The notes under the pieces were generated by a model. The model saw nothing but the letters and a program-made list of their open reading frames with translations, ran no database searches and was not told where the DNA came from. Shown here piece after piece: positions 22,844 through 35,400 of a DNA stretch of 64,000 nucleotides (position 1 is the first letter of the stretch; each line of letters begins with the position of its first letter). The stretch is from Bugulina stolonifera (taxonomy: Eukaryota; Bryozoa; Gymnolaemata; Cheilostomatida; Bugulidae), in the NCBI GenBank assembly GCA_935421135.1, contig OW285194.1:11617376-11681375 (forward strand), given 5' to 3'. A program made the position numbers and the translations under genes.

Positions 22844-25831
22844 CTAACCGACTGGTCCCAAGTAGTCATCCATCAAAGATCCAATAGCAAACTGTAGCAG
22901 AAATAAGACACTTATCAACAACGACAACAGCTAGTCTGCTGCCCCATTCGATGTTAAAATAAGAAATAAAGTTGACATAACATGAATCATACAGATCAAC
23001 TTGAAATATCGCTTATAACGGCAACTCATACCAGAGATAAACCAACAACAACTTCAAATTCAGTAAGTAACTCATAGCTGTGATTGGTATAGAAATGGGT
23101 ATACAACTTACAATATCATTAGCATCCACTCTTGTACCAATAATCTTTACTCTGATTTCATCATCCACTTGTATTACTACATCCTACAACATGCATTCAT
23201 CTTCATTAAATAAAACAGCCAATAAATGACATTTTAGACAAGCAGGAATAGCGTATAATATAATATAATATCCAAGTAAATTTAGTACACACCGTGCACT
23301 TATACAGGATGAATGAAATCGTGCATATGCCTACAAGGAAAACAAATGTAAAGCAGTAAGATTCAAGTAACAAGTAGGGAGTCATGCGCTCTTCATACTT
23401 GCTGGGACACAGCCACTCAATGATAGAGGATGCAGTCTGGCAATCACAATGAAAACATACACAATATAATTAGACCTACTAATTTCAGTACCAATTACCT
23501 CTACTAGTTGTTATACTAATCTATGTATGATATCACAGAGGATATCAAGTATATAATCTAGATATATGTATACATGTAGTATAGGTATAGGTATAGGTAT
23601 ACGTGTACATGCAGGTACACATACCTACATATACATGTATACCTACGATCCAACAACATGGTTTATTTTATGACATTTTTTAACGATGGTAATATCTACA
23701 CCATGTGAATATTGACTAGAGAGTATGTATATGTACATATACAATCAATTCTATCTTCGGTGCCTGTTACTGAGTGATACTGTATGGTAATAAAACTAAA
23801 CTGTAAGCTGTATGCATGTACATGTATATCTACATGTACGTGTAGCTACATGTTAAACCCACCTCATCCTTTGTCTTATAACATGGTGGGGTAGACTCGG
23901 GGTCAAACTCCATGTCTCCTGGTATAGACTACAACACATAGAACACAAATCGTAGATGACTATGCTACGTCTATAATAATAAAGATATGGAAATCCTACA
24001 TGTATAAGGTCGTGTAGGAATGTTATAGCTATACTACAAATGCGCATTGTATAAAAAATTCCTATATAAATATTACACACATGTACATGTACATTGTACG
24101 TAGTAAATTACAAAAATGTACTTCTAGGGTTGCCACAGCTGACCTAATAAAAGGTCAAAGACCGAAACAGAACAGTGTTTGCAGGTTGCATAAGAATAAC
24201 CTGGTATATATATTTACATGTATATAATATATTATTCGTTGACTCACATGTTTAGAGATGAAACAGGAAAGTGGTCCAGCTTCCACAAACATACCAACCT
24301 TTATGAGAGACAGTCATGCATTAGACATTGTTACTACAATTTAGCTAGATTTTGCTATTATATAGTTAGCCTACACTCGCAAAATAGTCGCATGGCCTCA
24401 GCATCACCACACATTTGTTACCCATTGGAAGATGTATCGACTAAATGTGACAGCAACAGTGCTGCCAACAGAATTGGCAACATAAAGAGCAGACGTAAGA
24501 TGAGTGGAATGGCAAAATAGTAAGCATTCATTAGCCTGACTAACCCTGCCCCAATGAATAGTGATATCCACACGATATTCACTATAGTAAAAAGCACAAT
24601 ATAAACATTATATTAAAGTGTTCCCAAATGCACTGCCACAAAGGGGCAAATAACAAATTTTGGCTAGCAATATTTCAATGAGCATCTCACTGAGCCCAAT
24701 TGCTATCAATGTTTACATAGTCGGATCCTAGTTCTGGTTATTACCTTGTTTACTTGTGTTACAATGGCTTCAATCACCTCTCCTTTGATTGGTCGAAATA
24801 CTATCGCCTTATATTTGATTGGGTAATTTACAAACCCTCTTCCAGCCAATATCTGGCCAGATCCAATACTATCTATAGTTGTGACAGCTATCACAAATCC
24901 ATATCTAAAAGTAAATAAAGGAATATTTAGCAATGCATATATTATATCCTTGTGCATTGTGCTCCAATCCGAATACAGTATAATGTCAACCTAACCTTCA
25001 GATGACGTTGAAAATGATAATTAATTTCCTTAGGCCCTTGAACATTCATGAAATTTAGGCAAAGTGAAACTGCAAACGAGCATATTATATCGCATAGGAG
25101 CCTTTTGATTTGACAGAGCCGCTATCCTAAAACTTATAATAGAACTACAGAGTAAAAGTTGTCACTCACAGCAAACGAAGGAAAATGCTTAAGAAAAACA
25201 GATGAAAAAATTACTAACTTTTACAGATTTGAACATCTGTTATGCCAAGAACGGCGGAAATCTATTTTATTCTTGGAATATACTCCAAAGATATGAACCA
25301 GAGATTCGTTGTTTAGTCTACACTTGCCTATTACCATTATCGATCACATGCTCTAGCAGAGACTTGTAAAAAATGGTTATAGTGAGATATCAACAATCAA
25401 GTTCATAGCATGAACTCAACCTGCCCTTTGTGATAGTAACATACACATTCACGATTACACCCGCTTTGTGTTACATAATCAAAATGTAAGTTAATCCCCA
25501 ATAACTTACTTTCCACTGCATGTGCCCTCAACTTCACTGAATAACTTCTGTTTCACGACATTGAGTAAACTTGGTCCAAAATATCGAGGATGAAGTAACA
25601 CCTCATGGTCTAAAGAAACCTATAAAATTAAGAATGATCAACAAAAGCATTAATGGGTTGACAAAAGACACTCGAATTAGTTAACACCAGGAAATAAGTC
25701 ATCATAATATATCATAATGCATATAAAATGATTCGTGAGAAAATTGAAAATAAAGAAGGAAGGTTCACCAGAATGACATTCAGGTTCACATTACATATTT
25801 ACTGATTGATACAACTTACGTGATAAAACAT
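22844..25831 (-). CDS. POLR2G: RNA polymerase II subunit RPB7
   Basis: RPB7 pairs with RPB4 to form the Pol II stalk, which contacts nascent RNA and acts in initiation. Exons (minus): 25820-25831, 25510-25619, 24745-24904, 24248-24298, 23863-23928, 23112-23183, 22844-22891. The total is 519 nt, 172 aa, the same length as human RPB7. The first exon encodes only MFYH. The N-terminal RNP-like domain includes LLHPRYFGP and [12 protein letters not shown], then [18 protein letters not shown]. The C-terminal S1/OB domain reads [17 protein letters not shown], then MEFDPEST and [12 protein letters not shown], ending [12 protein letters not shown]. All junctions keep frame. A non-coding run between exons near 23560-23645 is a GTATAGG/TACATGTA-rich simple repeat. 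Confidence 0.97.
23570..23645. repeat. (TATAGG)n and TACATGTA-rich simple repeat
   Basis: TATAGG units are followed by partly palindromic TACATGTATA/TACCTACATA sequence, inside a POLR2G intron. It could form a hairpin; no function is evident. Confidence 0.7.
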
Positions 25832-26879
25832 AACAGTGCTTGGCTTATATATGATGGTCCTTCCGATTGCTCATTTAGTCTCAAAGTGTTGATCCTCAAT
25901 TTGCTGCTTTGTATAGGACTACAGGTGTTACTAAAAGAGCAGTTATAATCGATTAACAATACAATGCATATACATATCTTAAAATAATCTCTTTAGCAAT
26001 TTATAACTATATTTATAGTAAATATATATAATAATCATTATTTTATATAACATTAATTAATATAAATATCCAATAATAATTATTAATTATAATCTAATAA
26101 AAATAATTATGTTAATTAAATAATATAATTATAATTTAATAAATGTTTATGTTCATTCATTATTGTTTGTATTAATTATATAAATATTATTATTAAAATA
26201 TTAAAGACTTCATTACAATATAAATATTAACATTGAAATATATTTATATTATAACAATAATTACTATCATATTTTTAATGTTGTTATTATATTTAATTTT
26301 CATTTTATTTATTCAATTTTCATTTTATTTTTTATATTTTTATGTTCCCTGCCCTTAGTATTGTGATCGCAATGTATCAGTAATTTATTTTGTAACACCA
26401 AAGTCATTAAGGCACATACAAAATAAATAAAGATAATTGATCACAAAACGAGTCATAAAATGGGATATTAGAATATTAAGAATAAAAATGAAAACTCCTA
26501 AAACCCATTTTGATTTTCTTCATTCTTACAAGGATAAGCCTGTGGAGCAGTTGACATTTAATTGCTCTGTTGCGATGGTATTGGTTTGTGATAATAAAGT
26601 GATTGTAGGTTACGTAGGACACAGGCTAATTTTTATAATCTAGTAATTGTACACCGTTTCGCCTCATATCTAATATTCCGGATATATGCGGACATGCGGT
26701 TACTCTCTCTGAGTACTTTCTTGCGACTTCCTATAGCATAAATCTATGAAATTGTTTGTATAATAAACTATTAAAAATAAAATAAACAATACTCGAAACT
26801 GGTTATAGATAGATTTTGAACGTAATACATGTTGAATTTCTATGTAGTATAGCTAACTTGTTTTGAAAATCTGACAACG
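25832..26879. promoter_or_regulatory. Head-to-head promoter region of POLR2G and MRPL4
   Basis: The 1048 bp between the two divergent start codons must contain both promoters unless further 5' UTR exons exist. The middle (about 25930-26340) is almost pure A+T, dominated by AATATTAT/ATTAATTA words. The two flanks nearer the genes have more normal composition. No TATA box or factor site can be assigned with confidence. Confidence 0.55.
25930..26345. repeat. Extremely AT-rich tract
   Basis: About 400 bp with very few G or C bases, made of short AAT/ATT/TTAT words without a fixed period. It separates the divergent POLR2G and MRPL4 genes. Confidence 0.8.
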
Positions 26880-29800
26880 ATGATTCGAAGCATTACTTTG
26901 AAATTTAGTGCAAATGCACCAGCACTCCAGGTGAGGTTGGCAACTGAGCTTCAGCTAGAGCTTTCTATCGTTCTTACTGGAACTACATGACTTTGTACTA
27001 CTACTATTACTATTACTACTACTACTACTGCTACTACCGCCCTACTAATACATGTAATTAGATAACTGCTATCATCTTTCTGTGGGAAAATCCAGTAGTA
27101 TAAGTAACTTGATTGATAAACATATTAAACAATGACTAAAGCCTTTTTGTGATATCACCAGACTATATGACTTGTACAGATACAAATTATGTGCAATACC
27201 TCCAATTAGGTGCAATATTGCACTGTTTGAAGTAGTCTAAGATTTCTGTTTGTGAATGGGGGGGGGGGGGGTGACGCCATATAATGGACAAGACAGCTTC
27301 TCTATCTGCAATTTCACTGAGGAACCCTAGCTATGGTCAAAAGCACAAAGCTGCACCTGCCTGTACAGGATACCTCAATGTATCAATATAGGGCGCTAAA
27401 ATTAAGGATAGTGATTTAATAAATTAGGATAGGCCTCATGTATTCTCTACCCATTTAGGGAATTTCTATCTTTCTTACCTGAAAAAACTGACCAGTTTAT
27501 GTACTCTTTTTCACCGCGAACAGTGAGACACATACGTGCTGAGATCTCAATATGTTATTACAGTGTTCCGCTGCTATTTTACCTACTTTACCTTAGTGGA
27601 AAATTTTTGAACTGAACTGAATATAAATGTTGTCAGAAAATCCATTAGTAGGCCTATTGTCTGAACATGCGCTATAGGCCTATGTCATTGCATGCATCGA
27701 AGAAAGCTCAATTAGTTCTGAAAATTTTTGTTTCAAAGGTAAATTCTCCAGTGGTTGTTCTTTGTTTAGGAGATTCCTATTTTTTCATATGCTGCTGACA
27801 GCTAGGCCTATATCGTTTTAAATATGTGCGTCTAAGCTATTGATATAGTGTTGAATAACAGTTTTGACACCTTTTATTTTCCCTCCAACCTTTCTAGACG
27901 TTGATTCCGAGGTGTATACAAAATCTGACATTCTGCACCAGCACCTCATCAACAGATTCCCTAGGTAAGCTCATATAGTAATTCAACAAGCTTAATGTGC
28001 TAGCAAACAGGCCGGCCTAACTTAGCCTGACATTGTGTACGCTTGCTTACCAACAGTCTTCAAATTGATAGTTTGAGGGTTTCTGTTATTGTCGATAAAC
28101 TAATCGGCATACCCTACTGATCCTATATATTTGGCTGCACAAAATATTCGCTATTTGAAGCAGATTGAAGATTGGACGCTACTGTGAATTGTGCAAATAT
28201 AAAAGGTCTGCCAGAATAGTGATTATATTGTGTTATTTTATTAGAACAACAGCATGTTTCATCACCCTCTACAGCCCATTCATCTCCATCAATGAACACA
28301 GAGCAACTATGCAAAAGACAGATGAGTTGTCTGCCTGATCAGCCTCATATAAAGGTACAAAGTTGGGTCAGCACCTTATCCAGACTACGGGATGATAAGG
28401 TGGGGCTCGTTGATCTCCACCCTACCGTGTTCGGTGCACACCCAAGGTAATTACTAATATATGGGACCGCATACTTTGATGTATTGTATAGAATCAGATG
28501 AACAACTTGACAAATAAATATTTGTGGAATTAAAATAAGGTTTATACGCATTGCAACAAAGGTATATGGGCGCATGGTAATTCCCTTCTAAGATATATTA
28601 CTAATTACATGATGATATTAGTGTTAGTAACACGCAGTCATGCAAGATTATCTATAGTATCTCTTTATATCATAATTTATCTACCTGTACTCTGTGTCTC
28701 CTAGGTTAGACGTAATTCACAGGAATGTCATGTGGCAACTGGAATATAAGAAAATCGTAAGTGTATACTGTTGCTCTAAATGTAATATATATTTAGATTT
28801 AACTTTTGCTAGATAGAGAATGATATCCTCATTGTTTTTTGTGGGTGGATGGTTGGTTTTATTTTGCTGTATCAGTATCACATCTCTGCCAAAAGCTGGG
28901 ATATGTTTATAATCCTATTCTCACCTAGTTCATCTCGGTCTATTACCTGCACCGTTCTGTTGTAGGACTATGCTCGAGTTAGGACACGGGCTGAAATGCC
29001 AGGAGGTGGGAGAAAGCCTTGGCCTCAGAAGGGAATGGGCAAAGCTAGGCATGGCAGTATACGGTCTCCCATTTGGAATAAAGGTCGGTGTAGAACTGAG
29101 GCTATCCAGTTTATTTTTCAAATTCTTATGTTCATCTACCAGTGAAGTACTTAACTCATGAATCCTTTTAGTATTGAGTCAGGTTTGATTAAAAATATAC
29201 ATGTATATTGTGGGGCGAGACATTAACACTTTTCCTAGATTATAAATGCATTATTTGAATTATTACACAAGCTGATATACGGAGTTGTGTTCCTTGTACC
29301 TTGTAATTGCTCATAAATCAACTAGTAGCACACACCGCTGTTCCCAATATGGAAGCTCGAAATCAGGTCTGACCATGGAGCTCTAATGTTTTAGGTGGCG
29401 CTGCAAAAGGTCCCCGTGGTCCTACTAGTGGCTTCTACATGCTGCCCTTTGGGGAAAGACTACTTGGGCTACGTACAGTGCTCAGTTGTAAGCTAGCTCA
29501 GGTACGTAGATGAGTGTTTACTATACGAGCTCATGTGGAATGGTGCCAGCCAATCATTCTCTCCCTCACAAGCCTTATTTTACCCCTTGAGACTAGGTAT
29601 AATGGTAGAAACAGTGGATATGAATGATGGATGACCTATACTATGTCTTCATGTATTTTTTTACTTTCTTACATTTGCTCTGGAGATACTTAGTGTATAC
29701 ATGTATGTCCTTTTTAGCCCTACCTTTCTCTTACTGTTTGTATATCATTCACTTAATATAGATTTGCGCTGATATTAACTCAGTAGTTGTCACTCTCTTT

Positions 29801-30533
29801 ACAGAACAACCTTTACATAGTAGACTCTCTGCACATACCAATAGAGGACCCGGAGTACCTGCGAGACCTTGTCACGTCTAGAGACTGGGGCTATTCTGTC
29901 CTCTTTGTGGATGATAATGATGAGCTGCCACAGGTGTTTGCCAATGCACTGGATAAGATACCTGAATACAATGCCATGCCCACTTATGGTAAGCGCTGAC
30001 TCTCTCATCTGGTGCTAACGATTGATCGGGCAGCTAGTATATTGATGGGATATTGAAAAATGGCGAAATTTGGATTTTACCAACATTACAATTGCCACGA
30101 ATGTCGCTATAAAATGGTAACTAATATGGCAATCTTAATTTTTGTTGCCCAATAACATAATCACATGTTTAGTCACATTCTAGTCATTCAAAACTGGGAT
30201 AAAATCAGACATTTGGGTCACCTACGAGAAAAACCATTTGTGTCCCACTGTTATTACCCTGATTTTGATTGGCTGCTGGTCGCTATAATAATAAATGAGG
30301 TTGGTTACTCTTAGCCTTACATGTGAGGACACCGTAGGACTTTGGTGTTTTCCTTACTGTTGCAATGGCCGTAACCTGGATGTGTTTCTATTGTAGGTTT
30401 GAATGTGTACAGTATGTTAAAACATGAGACGCTTGTGCTAACGCTCTCGGCTCTTGAAAGGATAGAAGAGAGGATACTCTACCATACACATAAACCTCAG
30501 CGATTGCAAACTAAATTTAGATTAAATTATTAG
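26880..30533 (+). CDS. MRPL4: Mitochondrial ribosomal protein L4 (uL4m)
   Basis: Structural protein of the large mitoribosomal subunit, nuclear-encoded. Exons (plus): 26880-26930, 27898-27964, 28245-28446, 28705-28756, 28966-29083, 29395-29501, 29805-29988, 30397-30533. They total 918 nt, 305 aa; human is 311 aa. The N-terminus ([16 protein letters not shown]) is basic and amphipathic, as expected of a mitochondrial presequence. uL4 motifs follow: [20 protein letters not shown], the extended rRNA-binding loop [20 protein letters not shown] and HGSIRSPIW, then [29 protein letters not shown], and [19 protein letters not shown] near the end. The exon 3 acceptor is set by frame: a closer AG (AACAACAG) would meet a stop. 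Every junction keeps frame. Confidence 0.96.
27000..27044. repeat. (TAC)n trinucleotide repeat
   Basis: Impure TAC/TAT run in MRPL4 intron 1. Confidence 0.85.
27258..27271. repeat. Poly-G run (14 G)
   Basis: Homopolymer in MRPL4 intron 1. Its length may be misread, and the run could form a quadruplex only with partners. Confidence 0.9.
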
Positions 30534-30763
30534 CTAACAACCTTTTTTATTATAATATAATATTTTATCTTTGGTGTATATAAATTGCTCTCTGGTGTGG
30601 CCATGTTTATCATGAGCGAAATGGTGGGACAATTCCTTGAACTATGTAAATATATTATGTGGAGTTATCATTGCCTACTGGGACAGCCAACTATACCTAT
30701 TTGAAGTGCATGCTAATATATTATATTATATATTATGTATATGTTTACAAGGCATCGACTTGC

Positions 30764-30769
30764 AATAAA
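30764..30769 (+). terminator. Candidate MRPL4 polyadenylation signal
   Basis: AATAAA about 230 nt after the MRPL4 stop codon. Confidence 0.4.
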
Positions 30770-31156
30770 TAGTTCATCACTGAAACGACACACAACTATT
30801 TTGATTTCATAGTAAGGTCACTCACCTCTACAAATATTTTGAAGCATAATACAACTTCCAATTATGCATGGAACCAATAGTCATTACCGCCAATAGACAT
30901 TACCATTGACCATGGCAGACCAGAAATGAGAAAATATAGTTTTCATCACAGGAGTATAATGTTTCATTTGGCATCAAAAAGTAGATAATGCTATACAGTG
31001 AATATTTGATACATTACAATGTAATAGATGTAAAGCAAGTTTTGAGATGAGACATGCCACTGAAAAGTATCTAATATACATGTACATGCTACGGTATTAA
31101 TTAGCTAGCTTGAAATTGTAAATAGACTTTGTTGTCTACATAATGATATACAACAT

Positions 31157-31335
31157 ATATTTGGTAGAATCTCACTGTTTTATCTCTTTTATTACTATTA
31201 GTTTCATGCTATATACTAGAATGAAATATATAGCATTCTATAGCATTGCTATATATTGCTATATATTTCATTCTAGTGTATAGCATGAAACTAATAGTGA
31301 TAAAAGAGATAAAACAGTGAGATTCTACCAAATAT
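31157..31335. repeat. Near-perfect 179-nt inverted repeat (hairpin)
   Basis: Arms of about 80 nt pair almost without mismatch: ATATTTGGTAGAATCTCACT… at 31157 is inverted at 31316-31335. The loop near 31235-31255 is itself TATAGCA-rich. A weaker inverted pair (TAATGATATACAACAT) flanks it at 31141 but is in direct, not inverted, orientation at 31410-31425. It is likely a young fold-back insertion. Confidence 0.9.
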
Positions 31336-32409
31336 TAATTAGCTCTGTTGTAAACATTGAGCACTTTCTCTGAGATTCAGCAGTGCACAAACACGTGCAT
31401 TACTCCATATAATGATATACAACATGTAGATTTAGTAAGATATTCTAACAATGCCATTATTTGTTAGTTTTATTTTTATTTAATACATTAATTATAAAGC
31501 AAATACAAAACATTGGTGCTGCTAGGTACAAGAGCATATACACTATGCCTATTATCACTATGTACTACCCATAATATACACATACTATAACCCATATAAT
31601 ATATTATTTTATTACATAATTGTTACTAAATAAACATGACAGAAGCTAAAATATTAGTCTAAAAACTAGGAACCTCTGGTAATAAAATACCAACTGGGAG
31701 GGAAAGGGAAAACTGTGGAATTGTACATAAAAATGACATGCATGCTAAATATATTATAGTCAGTAAACCAATTACAAAGATACAAAAGCTAATTACAAGA
31801 CAAAGCAATAATATTATTTTTAATTTAATAACATAAATTTTAAGAAAAAAATCTAAAAATAACAGCAAAGTTGTCCTCTAATTTCTTTTTTAAGCAAAAG
31901 CACCATAGCATGGCTGAAACCATAATTTCATGCCATACATAAATATTTACAATATACAGATGCTTGATGCTGCAATATAGAATATAACATAAACATTTAA
32001 TTTTTAGTACCAATGTACATATATTATATAATGTATCAATGATTTTATAATAATATTGCTTGAATCAATATTCCTTTCATTGAGATCAAAATTAGAATTG
32101 TCTTCCCCAGTAAAACATAGAATAATATTGTACCCATTATTTAGTTCAAAATGAAATTTTACATACATTTTTATAACTGTAATTATGAACTTCAGGTTTG
32201 AAGCAAACACCAAACTTATAAGCATTGCATGTAGCCTACAGAATTAGAAATGCAAAGCGCATGAACATCCCAGAAAAAGTAACACTTAGTTAGAACCTCT
32301 AAAGAGAGAATTGAAAAAGTTTCTTAAAATGTACAACCACAAAGGTACACACAGTCCAATCAGTAGTTGAATTATTTATATCAAACACACATTAACGGGA
32401 GTTACATTC

Positions 32410-35400
32410 TCATGACATTGTAAATTCAGTAGCAAACAACTCCCGGTGTAAAGCAGGAAATTCTATAGTGTCTTTAGTAATCTTTTTGAAAGTAGACAGT
32501 GTCTTGAGGTGCTGAGCGGCCAAGGTTTTCAGGTAGGGAAGATGAGCGAGCGTTTTCTCGGCGTAATCAGGTGACTCGTGGGTTCGGTTGATGAGCTGTG
32601 TGAAGGCTGTCATGTGTTTATTATACAACTGTTCCAGCTCTGTGGTATCTTGTACTCCGAAATGGTCTACAAAATATAATTATTTTGGTTACAATTAGTG
32701 GATACACTGTGCTCAATAGAACATACAAACACAATGCGATAGACATTGCTAAAAGCTAAACAAATTTCATTGTCATGAGGCCATATATATTTATACAGAA
32801 TGTATAATGTACACTGCACCAATGTTCGGTTCCAAAAGCCTCAAACTGAATATTACCATTTAGAAATTATATTTGTAATTCATCCGCGACTGAGACCTAG
32901 GGCAAGGTAAGACGATTGATATGGAGGATATGGATGAGACAGAAGTGTGAGTCATTGTAAAGGGTCGTGACCTATGTAAAACCAAAGGCAAGAAGACGTG
33001 CAGCAGACAATGAGCTAAGTAATGACATCCATACTGCATATTCCCTGAGGCAAACAAACACTGCATCACATTTGAGCAAATAGTTCGCAAGTTTCTATTC
33101 TTTGAATAATTTTACTCTGCTGAGTTATCAACTGCATACAGTCGGTACTCTAGTACTCCCATTTGAACGGAGAAAGTGATGTTTAGAGGCTTTTATTTCT
33201 CTGGATGAAATTCTATTGCTATCGAGAAGACGACTCCGTGTGCTCCTCCGTGGAATCATTATGATATGTTCAGAAACGCAAAAATCAAGAAGCAATGACT
33301 GCAAACCTGACAAACTGTCACCGATGCATGCTTTCTATGGGAAACCGTGCATATACAGTATATGGGACATCATGTGAAATGGGAATGCTGATTATACATT
33401 GCATACTTTCATCAATACTGTGAGTTTGAATTTAACAGGAAGTTGGGGAGAGATACAACACGTCTAGACACCAAAGGATCACAGTAATTACACGTCTACA
33501 TAGCCTGGGAGATTCTCACAGAGTAGTTAAGCAATCAGGTTACTATGGCAACCAACAAACTTATGGATGGAAGATCAAGTAGGGGCAAAGACTATTATAT
33601 TAATACCTTGGAAGTTAATTGTTGTTTTTCTTCCTCTAGAATTGAATGGTCTCAATGGGATTATAAACGCGATGTGGTGTTAGTGTTGGCGCAGTGCTCA
33701 CTCCCATGGTACATTAGTATGCATATTTATGCACATACAATATGAACTAAAGTATTTATAGTGGAACTATAGGAACTATATAACTGGTGTATATTCAGTA
33801 TGTACTGTAGTGATGCACTAGGCAGTAAAACAGCCCCTTAGCTGTAATTATTCAATAGGTAATATAATATGCAGTCGCAGAGCTGTGAAATTGAATACCG
33901 ACCGCTCTCCGGAATACCTTAGTAACTAACAAATAGTCTGATTCCAACAGCAAGGAGTCGAGGGGAGTAGGAAACACTGAGAGATGCACAGAGTAAAAAT
34001 AGGGCAACGACTATATGAGTGAAATAAGAAGATCGTCAAACCGAGAACTGGGCAGCAGAGATAAGAGGGAATTATCTCCCTTGGCCTTGAGTTTAAGCAC
34101 TAAGCAATTGTAAAGAGTGAAGTGTGGGTAATAGCTTAAACAATGGTCCGAGGATTATAATGACCAGTTTGTTACCACAATGCACCAGCATTACTTGACC
34201 AAAATTCACCAGCATTACATTAAGACAATGCACCAGTGCTACATTACCATAATGCACCAGTGCTACATTACCACAATGCACCAGTGCTACATTACCACAA
34301 TGCACCAGCACTACATATTAAACACTTACCTGGTTGAAATAGTACAACTGTGTTTAAAAGTGCAATCTCTCTTTCTGTTAGCCTTAGATTGGAAAACATT
34401 TTCAGAACATCAAGGGTGGCGGCTATCAACACTCGTACTTCTTGATCTACATTGTACAAGGAGAACATGGTCAATATGGAGCAATACTGCCAAGGTTATT
34501 ATTAAGATATACAGTGCTGTGCGAAATAAGGTATCCGCCCTACTCTTTAGTGACAAATTCCGATTTAAAAGCTTACTACCTGTATTCTTTCTGTCATAAC
34601 CCACAACTATCATATATCAATTTAAACCAAATTTTGTGTAGATTCTAACTTTTGAATTCCTTTTCCCATATATTCAACGGGTTTTCTTATGTATTTGCTG
34701 AAACTTCAAATGGCCATCTTTTGCAATACTAGCCATCAAAGGCGCCCCACAATTGACATGCAATTACTTGCATTCTAATTGAAAATATATTAACAGACTC
34801 TTTGTATTAGTGCATGGTGGCCCTGAAAAAGGCCATTTGAGGTTGGGGGAGATGCATTGTCAGTATTTCATTGACCAGCCTTTTGTTGTTTTGATGACCG
34901 CCCTCACATCATCACAGCATGCTGTTGACTAAGGTTGTCAGTCGACTGGAGTAACAGTTCTGTGGTAGGCTTCTATGATATCTTTGATTAAGGCTCTTTT
35001 TGTTGTGGGTTTATTCTTTGTTATCACCAATCCCAATTGATGCTACAGGTTTTCAACTGGATTGACATCAGCTGATTGGGCAGACCATATGAGAGTTCTG
35101 ATTACTTTCTTAATCATCCACTTTTCTACACTCCTGGCCTGGTGACAAGGTGGGTTGTGCTCTTAAAATATCCAGTCTGCACCATCTGGAAACACTATAA
35201 TCACAGCTCCATTGCTTGCACAAATCAACACTTGTGAGTTGACGACAGCTCTTAGACAGATGAAGCAGCTTTCTGTCTTTCTGGACCACAATCCACCTTG
35301 TCACCGGGCCAGGAGTGTAGAGAAGTGGATGATTAAGAAAGTAATCAGAACTCTCATATGGTCTGCCCAATCAGCTAATGTCAATCCAATTGAAAACCTG

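Larger units (their letters stand above)
30534..32409. other. Convergent intergenic region MRPL4/ROR
   Basis: No coding sequence is seen between the MRPL4 stop and the ROR stop. It holds both 3' UTRs, a candidate MRPL4 poly(A) signal (30764-30769) and a long hairpin (31157-31335). The stretch from 31450 to 32400 is AT-rich and probably includes the ROR 3' UTR. Confidence 0.6.

Noticed and set aside
4263..25831. Operon of ZC3H14, UGCG and POLR2G
   Set aside because: The same strand order is seen, but gaps of about 0.7 to over 4 kb and no trans-splice signal give no support.
34180..34599. 139-codon plus-strand ORF with HQCYITTM repeats
   Set aside because: It is a translation of the 24-bp minisatellite plus the antisense of a ROR exon.
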